Assembly (NCBI GenBank): GCA_017553635.1
Contig: JAFZKN010000020.1
Span: 1 to 52,613 of the forward strand
Source: Treponema sp.
GTDB lineage: Bacteria > Spirochaetota > Spirochaetia > Treponematales > Treponemataceae
Direction of reading: 5' to 3'
Length of the DNA stretch: 52,613 nt
Part shown: positions 1 through 7,898 of the stretch, piece by piece
Layout: the number at the start of each line of letters is the position of its first letter
Numbering within the stretch: the first letter of the stretch is position 1
Program-made: the position numbers and the translations under genes
Notes under the pieces: model-generated
What the model was told of the DNA's origin: nothing
Seen by the model: the letters and a program-made list of their open reading frames with translations, nothing else
The model's database searches: none

Positions 1-381
1 ATAAATTTAAATGACAATTCATTAAAAGTAGTTTACAATGCAAGTGAATATGAAAAGGAAGAAGACGAAAAAATCCGCAATCTCCTTCACTTCATATGCA
101 CTGACGAACCGGGAAAAGACAGTTTTTCCGTCAGACTTTCTTCAACCGTAGAGAAACTAAAAAACGATGATAAGTTCAGGAGTACATATCTGGCCATGAA
201 TTTACATGATTTTGACATAAAAAAAGAAGCTTTCGAAGCCGGCACCCGGCAGAAAGCCGTAGAAGATGCTGCAAACCTTCTCAAACTCGGCGTCCTTACT
301 GAAGAACAGATTTCATCGGCAATCGGTCTTCCTCTCGAACAGGTTCTGGAAATTAAAAACAGTTTAACTGTAAAAGCATAA
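1..381 (+). CDS. Rpn family recombination-promoting nuclease / putative transposase, C-terminal part
   Basis: Frame 1 is open from the first base to the TAA at 379-381, giving 126 residues with no start, so the gene begins before the window. The end carries the sequence LLKLGVLTEEQISSAIGLPL, which I recognise as the tail of PD-(D/E)XK nuclease family transposases (Rpn/PDDEXK_2), abundant in Treponema. The nuclease core would lie upstream and cannot be checked. Family members promote RecA-independent recombination and are often multicopy and decaying. The tail here looks intact. An ATG at 196 would give only a 61-residue fragment and is internal, not the start. Confidence 0.75.
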   Translation: MNLNDNSLKVVYNASEYEKEEDEKIRNLLHFICTDEPGKDSFSVRLSSTVEKLKNDDKFRSTYLAMNLHDFDIKKEAFEAGTRQKAVEDAANLLKLGVLTEEQISSAIGLPLEQVLEIKNSLTVKA

Positions 382-664
382 CCCCGGCAAACGATAGAAA
401 AACATTTAACTGGCTTTTTAAAGAAATGAACAACAACCTCCGCACAGGATTTATTGAAGGGTAAGAAAGGAAGTTTTTTATAATCTTTTAGCCATATCAA
501 TCACAATTTGTCTCAACACCGTTAGAATATTTTCTGTATTTATTATATATATTGCGGTATCCTTCAGATTGCAAAGCAATTTGAAGGTCGCGCTTTTCGC
601 CGTTACGCGTCAGAGCGCTTCATTCGTCGCTCGCATTCACTCTCTCCGAACGGCTGGGCCACGG
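382..664. other. Intergenic region between converging genes, with a GC-rich patch
   Basis: This 283-base gap separates the plus-strand Rpn gene from a minus-strand lipoprotein gene. The first part (382-570) is AT-rich and I see no gene or clear terminator. From about 585 the base composition changes sharply: 37 of the 60 bases at 601-660 are G or C. The patch has no convincing reading frame. Confidence 0.5.
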
Positions 665-680
665 CTACAATCGCATAACC
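585..680. repeat. GC-rich insert-like segment at the 3' end of a lipoprotein gene
   Basis: The segment is about 60% G+C against roughly a third in the flanks. It runs into the last codons of the minus-strand gene ending at 665, so that gene's final residues (about VMRL) and its stop are supplied by the segment. This suggests a dispersed repeat or a remnant inserted here. Within this window I found no second copy, so calling it a repeat is inference. Confidence 0.3.
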
Positions 681-1210
681 GGGAGAATAGTGTCAAAAAT
701 TTCACTTCTTTTTTCTCTTCGTTTTATTTTTTTTGTGATATTTTTTAAACCTCTAGATTTAGGGAAGCTAGTATAATCATTTGTCAATTTTATTTTTTTT
801 ACATCGTTTGATTCAACCCAACAAATGAAAATTGCATCTTCTGAATCTTCTTTTAGAACATTTGCACCAAAATATCCCATTCGATTTAAGCCGGTTATTA
901 CTATTTCATCGTTAATAACTATAGAGAAATAAATATTGCCTACTTCATATTCTTTCAAGCGAATCCTTCTATCCATTATTATTTCATCTGAAAAAGTAAA
1001 TTCTAGCTTCTTTTTTTCATATGCAAGACAGTCGTCAAAATGTATGAAAACTGAGTCAGGTTTTTCAAAACATAAATCAACGTACTTTTTTTGTTTCATA
1101 ACTTCATACGAATCTTTCTCATTATATTCCCAAAAAACAATCCCAGAGAAACAACTTGCATTAAATTGAATAGTCAAAAATATTATTAAACCCAAGATAA
1201 ATTGTTTCAT
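665..1210 (-). CDS. Small lipoprotein-like protein, FWEYNE family
   Basis: This 181-residue protein has a Lys start followed by a hydrophobic segment and a Cys at about residue 20 (FNASC), a relaxed spirochaetal lipobox, so export and lipidation are likely. I chose the ATG at 1210 because GGAG lies just upstream. The longer reading from 1240 would overlap the preceding gene and has no such site. After the Cys comes GIVFWEYNE, and a later stretch FSIVINDEIVITGL; both are matched by the lipoprotein at 2683-3552 (EIIFWEYNE, FSVVSNGKVIMHGL), so the two are paralogues. Function is unknown. The last residues come from the GC-rich segment, so the C-terminus may be altered. Confidence 0.65.
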   Translation of the reverse strand: MKQFILGLIIFLTIQFNASCFSGIVFWEYNEKDSYEVMKQKKYVDLCFEKPDSVFIHFDDCLAYEKKKLEFTFSDEIIMDRRIRLKEYEVGNIYFSIVINDEIVITGLNRMGYFGANVLKEDSEDAIFICWVESNDVKKIKLTNDYTSFPKSRGLKNITKKIKRREKRSEIFDTILPVMRL

Positions 1211-1223
1211 TTTCCGCTCCAAA

Positions 1224-1697
1224 TTAGAACCATTTTTCACATTTTTTTCGTATTTGTTCCGGCATGCTGTTTATATCTATTTCTGATTTTACTTCATCAT
1301 ATGGAAATTCTTCCCAAGAAGTTCCGTTTTTACGGATTAAGTATAATCCAATATCTCCAGACCATATCCAGAGATTATGGTGTTCTTTTTCCCATTCAAT
1401 GACAAGGGAACCATTCTTACCATATGCATACTTGGAAAAGAATTTTTCTTCTTTCGGAACTTCGCCAATTGAAACACACTCTTCCAAATATTCTTTAGTG
1501 ATTTCTGGTTTTATGTGAATAAAATAATCATAATCATTTTCAGAAACAACTGCTGTATATCTTTTATCTGGAGACGGATAATAATAATTCATATTTTCAT
1601 CATTGAAATTCGAAAAAGTATAATATAACAATGCAAAATAAACCAAAGGAAGAGAAACTATTGTGCAGATGATGATTTTTATTATTTTACGTTTCAT
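1224..1697 (-). CDS. Hypothetical protein with one N-terminal membrane segment
   Basis: The 157-residue protein starts MKRKIIKIIICTIVSLPLVY, a basic start and a hydrophobic helix of about 20 residues without a lipobox, so it is probably a membrane-anchored protein facing the periplasm. The rest is polar and rich in Tyr and Glu, with PSPDKRYTAVVS resembling a short beta repeat. I do not recognise a family. It lies 13 bases upstream of the FWEYNE lipoprotein on the same strand and is probably cotranscribed with it. Confidence 0.55.
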   Translation of the reverse strand: MKRKIIKIIICTIVSLPLVYFALLYYTFSNFNDENMNYYYPSPDKRYTAVVSENDYDYFIHIKPEITKEYLEECVSIGEVPKEEKFFSKYAYGKNGSLVIEWEKEHHNLWIWSGDIGLYLIRKNGTSWEEFPYDEVKSEIDINSMPEQIRKKCEKWF

Positions 1698-1739
1698 ATT
1701 GAATCTCTAAAAAACATTATACTTATTTATAATAATATA

Positions 1740-2681
1740 TCATTTCTGAAGTAAATAATACTCCTTAACCTTATCATAAAGCGCAACTAACCTTGCATAT
1801 TCTTCCGATTGTGCAAAAGGTCTTTCTGCATCAGCACCCATATAATATCTCTTCATAAACAGTTCATAGAAATCAATATCAGATAACTTTATTTTTTTAT
1901 TCAAAAAATATTCAATTGCATCCGGATTTTCTGCATAAAGAGCATTTTCAAAATAATTATATTCATCATCAACCGGAAGGTCGGAATTAAGAACCGCATT
2001 ATTTTCAGGCCTAAACATAGCGTTGCTCACTGCTGCATACTTAAGGACATTCGGATCAGAAATAAGCTTATTAAAAACATCATTATTTTCAAGAAAAACT
2101 TTAAGCATGCTTTTTTTATTCTTATCTATAATCATCTGATAATACCAGAAAACTGAATTTTCTTCTTTTTTCCCGTACTGCTGCTCTTTTTCAAAATCAT
2201 CGATTTTTACATGATTTATTAATTCATCGAAAATTTCCTGACTGTTATTTCCAAATGATTGAATTGATAGTGTTAATGCTGTATATTCACCACCCTTATT
2301 AAACAGACAAATATCAGCACCCATATTTAAAAGAGTTTTTACATTCTCAAGTTCTTTTCTCTTTACCGCAATCTGAAGCAGAGTGTCTTTGTCACAATAG
2401 TAATTTACTGATAACCCGTACTTTAACAATTTAATTATTTCATCTATATTCTGATATTTACTATACAAAAGATATGCAAATCTGTTGTATTCTGCTTCTG
2501 TAAATTTTGTATTTTCGAAAAAGTTAGGTAATAAATCAAGCTTGTCTTTATTTATACACTCAACAATTTTTTCTGCATATTGCTCAGGATCAACAGCCGT
2601 AGTATTTTCTACTTTAATATTCTTTTTACAGCCTGCAAGAGAAATAATAATAAATATACTTAATAAAATACTCTTTTTCAT
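1740..2681 (-). CDS. Ankyrin-repeat lipoprotein
   Basis: The 313-residue protein begins MKKSILLSIFIIISLAGCKK, a textbook lipobox (LAGC, Cys18). The start at 2681 is preceded by AAGGGA; the in-frame ATG at 2699 lies within the end of the upstream gene and is less likely. Residues around 95-140 read as ankyrin repeats (DTLLQIAVKRKELENVKTLL, NMGADICLFNKGG), and the rest is helical and ankyrin-like but degenerate. Such lipoproteins usually act as protein-binding scaffolds at the cell envelope. The partner is unknown. It follows the FWEYNE lipoprotein gene by one codon-sized gap, so they are likely one transcript. Confidence 0.7.
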   Translation of the reverse strand: MKKSILLSIFIIISLAGCKKNIKVENTTAVDPEQYAEKIVECINKDKLDLLPNFFENTKFTEAEYNRFAYLLYSKYQNIDEIIKLLKYGLSVNYYCDKDTLLQIAVKRKELENVKTLLNMGADICLFNKGGEYTALTLSIQSFGNNSQEIFDELINHVKIDDFEKEQQYGKKEENSVFWYYQMIIDKNKKSMLKVFLENNDVFNKLISDPNVLKYAAVSNAMFRPENNAVLNSDLPVDDEYNYFENALYAENPDAIEYFLNKKIKLSDIDFYELFMKRYYMGADAERPFAQSEEYARLVALYDKVKEYYLLQK

Positions 2682-2682
2682 A

Positions 2683-3552
2683 TTATTCCCTTTCTTCAAT
2701 CTTGCCGTTCTGGAGCATTTTTAATCTCAATTCATTTTTATCATTCCATTTAATATCATTAAAAAAAGCCGTGTCGTCATCTTTGTCTGGTTTACATACA
2801 TAAGAAAACTCATGATAACCGGGAAGATTTACAGTAAATCGATAGTCTCCGTTATTAACTTCAAGAATATTTGCATTTATTTCTGACGGTTTTGAATCTA
2901 AAATAAAAGAATTTAATTTGTCATTTTGTAATTCTAAAGTGATTACCGTTTCTTTGTCGTCAAGTATTATGTAGTAATATTTATCATCCTTTATTATTTT
3001 TACACCTTCCGGAGTTTCATGCCGGCAATCCGGGATAAGTTTCTCAATTTCATCTGTATCAATAATTTCAACACCATATCCAGATACCTGAAGATCCTGA
3101 TCCATAACAAACCTAAGGTTGTTGTTTACATCAAAAACAAGTTTTAGAACTTTCTGACTGTCATTTTCATATATCTCAACACCATGAGGAAACGGTCTGC
3201 TTAATCCATGCATTATAACTTTGCCATTTGAAACGACAGAAAAACAGTAGTACGGTATCAATTCATTTTTATAAACTTTAATGAGTTTATCGTAATAATT
3301 TAAAGCAGTTTTATCGTTTTTAAATTTGAATATTTTTTTAACAGAATCAAAATATTCAAATTCTTCAAATGGAATTTCAAGTAAAATATTATAAGATGAT
3401 TTTAAAGACTGGATTTGTGTATACTTATTTACATTTTCAGCATTAAGATTTTCATTATATTCCCAGAAAATTATTTCTGATTTATTTTTACATGATATAA
3501 AAAACAGAAAAGGAAAAATCAGAAATAACAGTTTTTTATTTACCATTTTCAT
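2683..3552 (-). CDS. Lipoprotein, FWEYNE family (longer paralogue)
   Basis: I start this 289-residue protein at the ATG at 3552, whose bases overlap the TGA of the upstream peptidase gene (ATGA), an arrangement typical of translational coupling. A second ATG two codons later (3546) is also possible. A hydrophobic leader ends in FISC (Cys21), then comes EIIFWEYNE. It aligns with the 181-residue protein at 665-1210 but has an extra C-terminal region of about 100 residues with beta-rich sequence. Function is unknown. Exported lipidation is inferred from the leader. Confidence 0.65.
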   Translation of the reverse strand: MKMVNKKLLFLIFPFLFFISCKNKSEIIFWEYNENLNAENVNKYTQIQSLKSSYNILLEIPFEEFEYFDSVKKIFKFKNDKTALNYYDKLIKVYKNELIPYYCFSVVSNGKVIMHGLSRPFPHGVEIYENDSQKVLKLVFDVNNNLRFVMDQDLQVSGYGVEIIDTDEIEKLIPDCRHETPEGVKIIKDDKYYYIILDDKETVITLELQNDKLNSFILDSKPSEINANILEVNNGDYRFTVNLPGYHEFSYVCKPDKDDDTAFFNDIKWNDKNELRLKMLQNGKIEERE

Positions 3553-4778
3553 TCCATTCCCATTAATACCGCGAGGGTCTGGGCGTCTTTGATGAGGTTG
3601 TCGATTACGCAGTATTCGTTTGGCATGTGGCATCTTTCGTCGAGGGTGCCCCAGACTACACAGTCAAAGCCTTCGTTGCGAAGTTCTGCTCCGACGGTTC
3701 CGCCACCGATGCCGATTATCTTTGAGTCAATTCCATGTGCATCTTTTAAACTCTTGGAAAGAAGCTTTACGACTTTTGAATCTTTTGATGTCGGAACTGA
3801 CTGAGCTTTCTGTAAAATTTTATATGTGACTGTTACACCGTATTTTTTTTCGACAGACTTTATGATTTTTTCGACGTAGTTTATTACTTCTTCACACGAA
3901 TATGTCGGAATAATCCTGCAGTCCATACACATTACGTCTTTTCCAGGAATTATATTAACTCCGTCGACGTTTGCTTTTCTCATTGTCGGCTCAAAGGTTG
4001 AATACGCAGGATTAAAAAGGCTGTCTTTTTTAGAAAACTTTTTATAAAGCTCCTTATGAAGGGTTACTGCAAGGTCAGAAGCTGCAAGGCACGCATTGTT
4101 TCCTTCATCCGGTCTTGAACCGTGGCTCTGTCTTCCTGCAGTTGTAAATTCAAACCAGAGGATGTTTTTTTCTGCAACTTCGATTGTTTCTCCTTTCGAA
4201 TCTCCGCCGTCAGGAACTATTATAAGATCTTCTTTTTTAAAGATGTCTGTGTTTTTTAAAAGCCAGATGATTCCGTATTTGCTTCCGACTTCTTCATCAG
4301 CGGCAAATAATAATTTTACTGTGTGCTTTGGTTTTATTCCGTTTTTAACGTATGCATAAGCTGCGGCAACGGCACTTACAAGGCCCTGCTGGTCGTCTTC
4401 TGTTCCGCGGCCAAAAAGCTTTCCATCCTTTTCTACGACAGTCCACGGATCTGTTTCCCAAAACGAAAGGTCGCCTGCAGGAACTACATCAAGATGCGCA
4501 ATAATCCAGACAGAATAATCATCAGATTCGCCTTCGATTTCTGCGACAAGATTTGGACGTATTCCGCCTTTTGCACGGCTGTCAGGTGCATCATAACGAG
4601 TGAGCTTTGTAATCCCGTGTTCGCATAAATATTTTTCGAGCGCCTCACATTTATCAAGCTCGCCTTCGCCGCCGTTTTCCGGAGCGAGTGCTTTATGCGA
4701 AGTTAAAAGACTCTCAAGCTTTACATATTCATCACGGTTATTTTTTATAAACTCTTTTATAGAGGAAATGTCTGCCAT
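3549..4778 (-). CDS. M20 family metallopeptidase (ArgE/DapE/PepV-like)
   Basis: The 409-residue cytoplasmic protein carries the M20 metal-site pattern: AHLDVVP (His95, Asp97), GRGTEDDQQG (Asp128), a catalytic Glu pair in ADEEVGS (162-163), and a late His in ERCHMPNE. This family hydrolyses peptide or acyl-amide bonds with two metal ions; members include dipeptidases, succinyl-diaminopimelate desuccinylase and acetylornithine deacetylase. The sequence resembles the dipeptidase branch most, but the exact substrate cannot be read from sequence. The start has AGGAAG upstream. It follows galE by 42 bases and its stop overlaps the next gene's start. Confidence 0.85.
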   Translation of the reverse strand: MADISSIKEFIKNNRDEYVKLESLLTSHKALAPENGGEGELDKCEALEKYLCEHGITKLTRYDAPDSRAKGGIRPNLVAEIEGESDDYSVWIIAHLDVVPAGDLSFWETDPWTVVEKDGKLFGRGTEDDQQGLVSAVAAAYAYVKNGIKPKHTVKLLFAADEEVGSKYGIIWLLKNTDIFKKEDLIIVPDGGDSKGETIEVAEKNILWFEFTTAGRQSHGSRPDEGNNACLAASDLAVTLHKELYKKFSKKDSLFNPAYSTFEPTMRKANVDGVNIIPGKDVMCMDCRIIPTYSCEEVINYVEKIIKSVEKKYGVTVTYKILQKAQSVPTSKDSKVVKLLSKSLKDAHGIDSKIIGIGGGTVGAELRNEGFDCVVWGTLDERCHMPNEYCVIDNLIKDAQTLAVLMGME

Positions 4779-4820
4779 ATGTTCTTCCTAGTGGGGCTTT
4801 GTTTTATTCAGCTTAAAAAA

Positions 4821-5798
4821 TTATTTCTTCAAAAATTTTTTATAAGCTTTATAAGTTGAATCGATTAAAGTGTCGATGTCAGAATATTTTGCCTTCCAGT
4901 TTAATTTTTCTTCAGCAAGCTTTGCAGAAGCAACGAGCGTTGCAGGATCTCCAGGACGGCGCTCTACATAATCTGCAGGAATAGGATGACCTGTAATTTT
5001 TCTTGCAGCTTCAACCATTTCTGTTACAGAAGTTCCTGTTTCGCTTCCAAGATTTACTGTAAGGCTTTCGTTTTTAGATGCAATGTACTCGAGTGCCTTT
5101 ACGTGTGCGCTTGCAAGGTCTGTAACATGAACATAGTCTCTTATACATGTTCCGTCTCTTGTATCATAATCGTTTCCAAAGATTTTCATTTTTTCGCGCA
5201 TTCCGCATGCAACTTCCATAATGATAGGAAGAAGGTTTGCAGGATTCTGTTCAAGTCCGTAAAGAACTCCTTCCGGATCATAACCTGCTGCATTAAAATA
5301 TCTTAAAGCGGCAAACTTAAGTCCCTTAAGCTTATCATACCACTTCATAAATTCTTCTATTTTAAGTTTTGTAAATCCGTAATAGTTTTCAGGATTTTTC
5401 GGATGATTTTCATCGATAGGAAGATATTCCGGTTCGCCAAACACTGCTGCGCTTGAAGAGAAAACCATGTACTTACAGTCATGTTCAACTGCAGAATTTA
5501 AAATATTAAGTGTACCTGTAATATTGTTTACTGAATATTTTTCCGGCTTTAGCATGGATTCACCTGCTGCTTTAAATGCTGCAAGATGAATAAACGCATC
5601 AAACTTTTTAGAAAACGCTTTATCAAGATCTTTTTTATTTAAAATATCACCTTTGATAAAACCGTTCTGTTTAAATAGATTCTGTTTTAATCCGCTTGAA
5701 AGGTTGTCAAAAACAGTAACTGTATGTCCGTTTGCCATAAGTTCTTTAACAACATGACTTCCTATATAACCTGCTCCACCAATAACTAATACTTTCAT
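4821..5798 (-). CDS. galE: UDP-glucose 4-epimerase
   Basis: The enzyme interconverts UDP-glucose and UDP-galactose with bound NAD, for galactose use and glycan synthesis. The 325-residue protein opens with the Rossmann motif GGAGYIGSH (residues 7-15), has the FSSSAAVFG segment with the catalytic Ser around 115, and the catalytic YxxxK as YGFTK (Tyr140, Lys144). RPGDP near the C-terminus is typical of GalE. The ATG at 5798 is preceded by GAGG at good spacing; the ATG four codons upstream is not. Length is normal for the family. An extended -10 promoter sits just upstream (5832-5840). Confidence 0.95.
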   Translation of the reverse strand: MKVLVIGGAGYIGSHVVKELMANGHTVTVFDNLSSGLKQNLFKQNGFIKGDILNKKDLDKAFSKKFDAFIHLAAFKAAGESMLKPEKYSVNNITGTLNILNSAVEHDCKYMVFSSSAAVFGEPEYLPIDENHPKNPENYYGFTKLKIEEFMKWYDKLKGLKFAALRYFNAAGYDPEGVLYGLEQNPANLLPIIMEVACGMREKMKIFGNDYDTRDGTCIRDYVHVTDLASAHVKALEYIASKNESLTVNLGSETGTSVTEMVEAARKITGHPIPADYVERRPGDPATLVASAKLAEEKLNWKAKYSDIDTLIDSTYKAYKKFLKK

Positions 5799-5831
5799 AT
5801 TAAACCTCATCTGTTTATAAAGGATTTTTCA

Positions 5832-5840
5832 ATTATATCA
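5832..5840 (-). promoter_or_regulatory. Extended -10 promoter of galE
   Basis: On the minus strand the sequence reads TGATATAAT, a full TATAAT with the TG extension. It lies 34 bases upstream of the galE start codon. The -35 position (about 5855-5860) is a weak match and falls in the loop of a hairpin. Confidence 0.55.
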
Positions 5841-5843
5841 CAA

Positions 5844-5865
5844 GAGGATGTTTTTCTCCATCCTC
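5844..5865 (-). terminator. Hairpin after the SH3b lipoprotein gene
   Basis: GAGGATG (5844-5850) and CATCCTC (5859-5865) form a 7-base stem with an 8-base loop, 8 bases past the stop codon of the upstream gene. No T run follows on the minus strand, so termination may be weak. It also flanks the galE promoter. Confidence 0.4.
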
Positions 5866-5872
5866 AAAAAAA

Positions 5873-7864
5873 TTACCACTCAGGCAAAACCCAGTCTTCA
5901 TGTGATTGAAGGACATAAATCTGCGGATCAGAATCAAGTGAACCATAAGTCCAGAGTTCGCTTACAGGCCATCTTTCATGATCAGTTTCTCCCTCAGAAT
6001 AGCAGACTCCACGATGTAAAAGACGTCCGCCCATATCAAGAGTATACTTGTACCAGTAATCACGTTCTTCATAAGAATATGACTGGAAATCCAGATAATT
6101 ATACATTCTTCCTTCTTTTACTGTATATGCATGAACATAATATGATCCGGTATCATAAAGATTTTCACTTCCAGGAGCTTCATAAATAATTATTACCGGG
6201 AAATATTTGTCTGTAATTTCATTAAAATCAGAATAAAGATCTATTCTTGAAACACAATAATATTTTCTCTCTCCAGGAAGGAAAAGCTGCTGTAATACTC
6301 CACCCGGATAAACACATGCAATATCATATATTATCTGAGAATTATAATGCGTATCGATTAAATCAAGTACATTATATAAAAGATGAAATTTATCATTATT
6401 TTCATGCCTGTTTGAAATATCGGCTGAATTAACAACTCCAGCCCTTCCATCCGGCATTCTTACAACACATACAGGAAAGTAATAATTTTTTTTGGAAAAT
6501 ACATATTGTGAATTATTATCAAATGTAGCAAGGACTGTAAAACTCTGATTTGGTTTAAGAGTTTCTTCTGAAAGATCCTGGTAAATGATTTTTGTTTCGC
6601 GCATTGTCCATGAAGATTTTACATCTTCAAAATTTGCATAATACTTAAGGTTACCCGCTTCTGTTTTCCTTGAAGGACTTTCATCAAATTCTGCATAAAC
6701 AAATTCTCCGAAAACCCAGCCTTCATCTCCTTCCGAAGATTCAATTTTTAACCAGCGCGAAACAACTCCATCAATAATATCAGCATCATCTGACATACCA
6801 AGAACATTCACAACCGAACCATTATACACAGCTCCGACTTTTTCTGATTCTGTACTTGGCTCTTCACGCATGTTTACTCTTGAGCTTCCGTCTGTCTTGA
6901 TATATGCTTTTTCGCATGTAAAAGGACCGTCGTCGTGCTGTTCAAAATATTTTACGACTCTCCATTCGTATTTCTGAGGTCCCTCTTCTGTTTTAACGCC
7001 TGCAGAAGACAAAAGCTTTTCTGCTGCCTTTTCATAAAAGCTGAGGTCAGAAGGATAATTTATGAGGTTCCGTACCTTTTCGTCTTTTGATTCGGATGCA
7101 ATACTCTGATATTTTTTCCAGCGGTCAGTCGGAATGTTTTTACAGAAGTTTTTTTCTCCATATTTATTATAAATAAATTCTATAACCTCAGCCGCGTCAT
7201 TTCTTATTGCACATTCAAATATGGACATGCCATAAGGCTCGATTATGTCATCTTCTCCATCATAAAAAGAACTTCCCAGTTCTTTAAAAAGCATTGGAGA
7301 ATTATACTTTGCCGCAATAAAAAGCGGGTTTTTTACATTCTTGAGGTCACTTGAAGAATAGGAATCTATTTCCCACATAACTTTTTCTATGCATTCAGAA
7401 ACTTTAGCGACAGGGATGTTTGCTTTATAGCCTTCTTCGATTATGTTGCAGAAAAAATCATTCAGCTGTTCCTTTGGCCCGAAATTGCAGTTTTTTATAA
7501 GTATGACTGGATACCAATGTCCTGTAATGTAAGCACCAGCAATATTTGTTAAATCATCTACAGAAATGGCTATTTTTGATAAATCACACCAGCCTGTAAT
7601 TTTTTTATTACTGCCGCCTGTTATCTTTATTTTTACACGACAGTCTGAATCCGAAACTTCATTTATATCTAAAATAATTCCTGTTGCATTTATATCTAAA
7701 ACCTGAATTTTATTTTCAAACGCTGCAGTTTTATAAAGATCAACTCCGTTTTCAATAACTACTGCATTAAGTCCTATTGCGCTGTTTTTATCAGAACCTT
7801 TTTTTGAATTTCCGCAGGAAAAAAACAGTACTCCTGCAACCAGCAAAATTAACATTTTTTTCAT
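5873..7864 (-). CDS. Large lipoprotein with ankyrin-like region and SH3b domain
   Basis: The 663-residue protein starts at 7864 with AGAGG upstream; a longer reading to 7951 would overlap the permease gene and lacks a leader. The leader MKKMLILLVAGVLFFSC gives Cys17 as lipidation site. Residues around 200-260 read as ankyrin-like (NPLFIAAKYN, MSIFECAIRNDAAEVIEFI). Around residues 325-410 is an SH3b-type domain (SSRVNMREEPSTESEKVGAV, then GWVFGEFV), a fold that often binds peptidoglycan or cell-surface ligands. The C-terminal 250 residues are beta-rich and unassigned. It is probably an envelope protein; it may share the upstream metabolic transcript, 34 bases behind the permease gene. Confidence 0.75.
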   Translation of the reverse strand: MKKMLILLVAGVLFFSCGNSKKGSDKNSAIGLNAVVIENGVDLYKTAAFENKIQVLDINATGIILDINEVSDSDCRVKIKITGGSNKKITGWCDLSKIAISVDDLTNIAGAYITGHWYPVILIKNCNFGPKEQLNDFFCNIIEEGYKANIPVAKVSECIEKVMWEIDSYSSSDLKNVKNPLFIAAKYNSPMLFKELGSSFYDGEDDIIEPYGMSIFECAIRNDAAEVIEFIYNKYGEKNFCKNIPTDRWKKYQSIASESKDEKVRNLINYPSDLSFYEKAAEKLLSSAGVKTEEGPQKYEWRVVKYFEQHDDGPFTCEKAYIKTDGSSRVNMREEPSTESEKVGAVYNGSVVNVLGMSDDADIIDGVVSRWLKIESSEGDEGWVFGEFVYAEFDESPSRKTEAGNLKYYANFEDVKSSWTMRETKIIYQDLSEETLKPNQSFTVLATFDNNSQYVFSKKNYYFPVCVVRMPDGRAGVVNSADISNRHENNDKFHLLYNVLDLIDTHYNSQIIYDIACVYPGGVLQQLFLPGERKYYCVSRIDLYSDFNEITDKYFPVIIIYEAPGSENLYDTGSYYVHAYTVKEGRMYNYLDFQSYSYEERDYWYKYTLDMGGRLLHRGVCYSEGETDHERWPVSELWTYGSLDSDPQIYVLQSHEDWVLPEW

Positions 7865-7898
7865 AATAAAACCTCTTTGAATTTCATTCAGTTTAAAA

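Noticed and set aside
87..500. 137-residue minus-strand frame at the left edge
   Set aside because: It is antisense to the Rpn gene end and has no family resemblance.
585..680. GC-rich patch read as an attC site because of GTTACGC and GCATAAC
   Set aside because: The two cores are in the wrong order and have no flanking stem.
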